Origin: Nitrospirota bacterium
GTDB lineage: Bacteria > Nitrospirota > Nitrospiria > SBBL01 > JAADHI01
DNA: 64,000 nt
Assembly: GCA_029261135.1 (NCBI GenBank)
Contig: JAJDBX010000009.1
Coordinates: forward strand, 1-64,000
Direction: 5' to 3'
Below the pieces are notes generated by a model that was not told the DNA's origin, made no database searches, and worked only from the letters and a program-made list of their open reading frames with translations. The position numbers and the translations under genes are program-made. This document shows positions 63,247-64,000 of this stretch, piece after piece (within the stretch, counting starts at the first letter, position 1; the number at the start of each line of letters is the position of its first letter).

Positions 63247-63425
63247 TATTGTTTGATCTCGCCAGCCTGCACTTTGGCGCCATTACTTTCAAAAAGACGG
63301 ACGACCTTTTTATTGTGCCAGACAACGGCATACTGACCTAAACGCTTTTTTTTATCCAAAACTGCTCGAACGCTTTTGTTCAAGGATTCTAAAGCGGTTT
63401 CTGCCTTTTTCTCAAGCTCGGTCAT
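63246..63425 (-). CDS. Small 59-residue protein between zeta-like and Res genes
   Basis: MTELEKKAETALESLN... to VQAGEIKQ. Charged and helical at the N-terminus, with a short aromatic stretch in the middle (QYAVVWHNKKVVRLFE). Its start lies 14 bases inside the end of the zeta-like gene and its stop shares one base with the Res start (TAATG), so all three are translated in sequence. Size and position fit an antitoxin or small regulatory subunit, but I do not recognise a family. Confidence 0.75.
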   Translation of the reverse strand: MTELEKKAETALESLNKSVRAVLDKKKRLGQYAVVWHNKKVVRLFESNGAKVQAGEIKQ

Positions 63426-63999
63426 GCTTCATCCCTCCAGACAAAAGTTGATAAATTTCCTTATTTTTAATGAGTCGCCCTTGTTTATTTTGAACAAAAA
63501 TAATCTTCTCTTTTTCCTGGGAGTTATCCAGGCAGATGACCCCGTCACAGAGTGGGGCATAAAGATGGAGAAGGTTGCTGATACTTCGGGGGTAGCGTCT
63601 AATGATGGATTTTAAAGGGATGTCATGGCCTCCGTGTTTTGCCCGTTCCGCAACACGTTCTACCGACATCTGGACATCAGGCAGATATAAATAAATCAAC
63701 TCAAGAATCCAGTGATCCGCCTGTAAATCACGAATGAGCTTCAAATAGCTTTTCCCTGACAAGGTGGTTTCAAAGGAGAAATCTTCCCTGCGAACAATGG
63801 CCTTTTTAATTTCAGATAAAAACAATCGACTGGCGGCGGTTTGTTTGAGTTTCGGCAGTAAAGGGGACAAACCGGAGGCAATTAAATCCGCATTGATAAA
63901 ATGCCGACACTGCCTGATGTCCAACAAATAATTCAGCGCAAAAGTTGTTTTACCCGCACCGTTCGGCCCGGCAATGATGGTGCAAGTCGGCAGGCTCAT
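63412..63999 (-). CDS. Zeta-toxin-like P-loop ATPase
   Basis: 195 residues, beginning MSLPTCTIIAGPNGAGKTTF with a Walker A motif close to the N-terminus, then FINADLIASGLSP and FSFETTLSGKSYLKLI, all typical of the 'predicted ABC-type ATPase / zeta toxin' group; LERVAERAKHGGHDIP-like VERVAERAKHGGHDIPLKSIIRR is also a family signature. True zeta toxins phosphorylate UDP-GlcNAc and are held by an epsilon antitoxin; this subgroup is often seen beside restriction genes. The gene is complete in view but its upstream region lies outside the window. Confidence 0.85.
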   Translation of the reverse strand: MSLPTCTIIAGPNGAGKTTFALNYLLDIRQCRHFINADLIASGLSPLLPKLKQTAASRLFLSEIKKAIVRREDFSFETTLSGKSYLKLIRDLQADHWILELIYLYLPDVQMSVERVAERAKHGGHDIPLKSIIRRYPRSISNLLHLYAPLCDGVICLDNSQEKEKIIFVQNKQGRLIKNKEIYQLLSGGMKHDRA

Positions 64000-64000
64000 A

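Noticed and set aside
1-64000. CRISPR arrays, rRNA and tRNA genes
   Set aside because: No regularly spaced direct repeats and no T-loop/anticodon patterns were noticed in the intergenic gaps.

Overview
The window comes from the chromosome of a Gram-negative bacterium. It carries lipoproteins, an outer-membrane beta-barrel, LPS heptose synthesis and capsule/EPS export. Many c-type cytochromes sit beside NHL-repeat lipoproteins, two-domain response regulators and a PEP-CTERM-type (PrsR-like) regulator. That mix fits Nitrospirota or a Desulfobacterota/Geobacter-like lineage; I favour Nitrospirota, but this is inference from gene content, not a phylogeny.

Layout. 1-2574 is an accessory stretch. 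An IS110-family element (only its left end and first 17 codons are in view) has broken the orfB of an IS3-family element. Next to them is an AT-rich gene of unknown function followed by an attC-like palindrome, so it may be an orphan integron cassette. 2660-5380 is mutS. 5746-10427 holds a GMC oxidoreductase fused to an alpha/beta hydrolase, then a second related hydrolase broken by a frameshift. 10449-18194 (minus) is a housekeeping run: argS, tgt, yajC, secD, secF, thyA, folA and a DUF2061 gene. 18447-23869 (plus) has an LplT-PlsC-type fusion, tag, a pirin, a DUF2007 protein, scpA and scpB. 24202-29822 has a diguanylate cyclase, a zinc-ribbon metalloprotease-like protein, rsmI, gmhA and two secreted repeat proteins.

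29918-41975 is the most interesting block. It contains two triheme c7-type cytochromes (minus) diverging from a plus-strand set: a pentaheme cytochrome, an NHL lipoprotein, a tetraheme cytochrome, a SurA-like chaperone, a 628-residue beta-barrel, a second NHL lipoprotein, a 12-heme cytochrome (11 CXXCH plus one CX3CH) and a membrane-anchored SUMF1-like protein. Together these look like a complete porin-cytochrome route for moving electrons across the outer membrane, with its own folding factor. The barrel has no MtrB-like N-terminal CXXC, and I do not recognise the set as a named system. A PrsR-like sigma-54 regulator and ferrochelatase lie directly downstream on the other strand.

42000-50220 (minus) continues with ispG, rseP, dxr, cdsA, uppS and a secreted protein, which is the classical isoprenoid/envelope cluster. 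50466-52814 is purM, purN and a zinc-ribbon/YbjQ protein. 52884-53345 is a porin remnant that keeps only its two ends. 53981-60507 is a PAS sigma-54 activator followed by EPS export genes (multi-SLBB protein and Wzz-like protein) and cysQ. 60562-63999 (minus) is a type III restriction-like helicase-nuclease with a 59-residue gene and a zeta-toxin-like ATPase; the operon probably starts beyond the window. I saw no rRNA, tRNA or CRISPR array.
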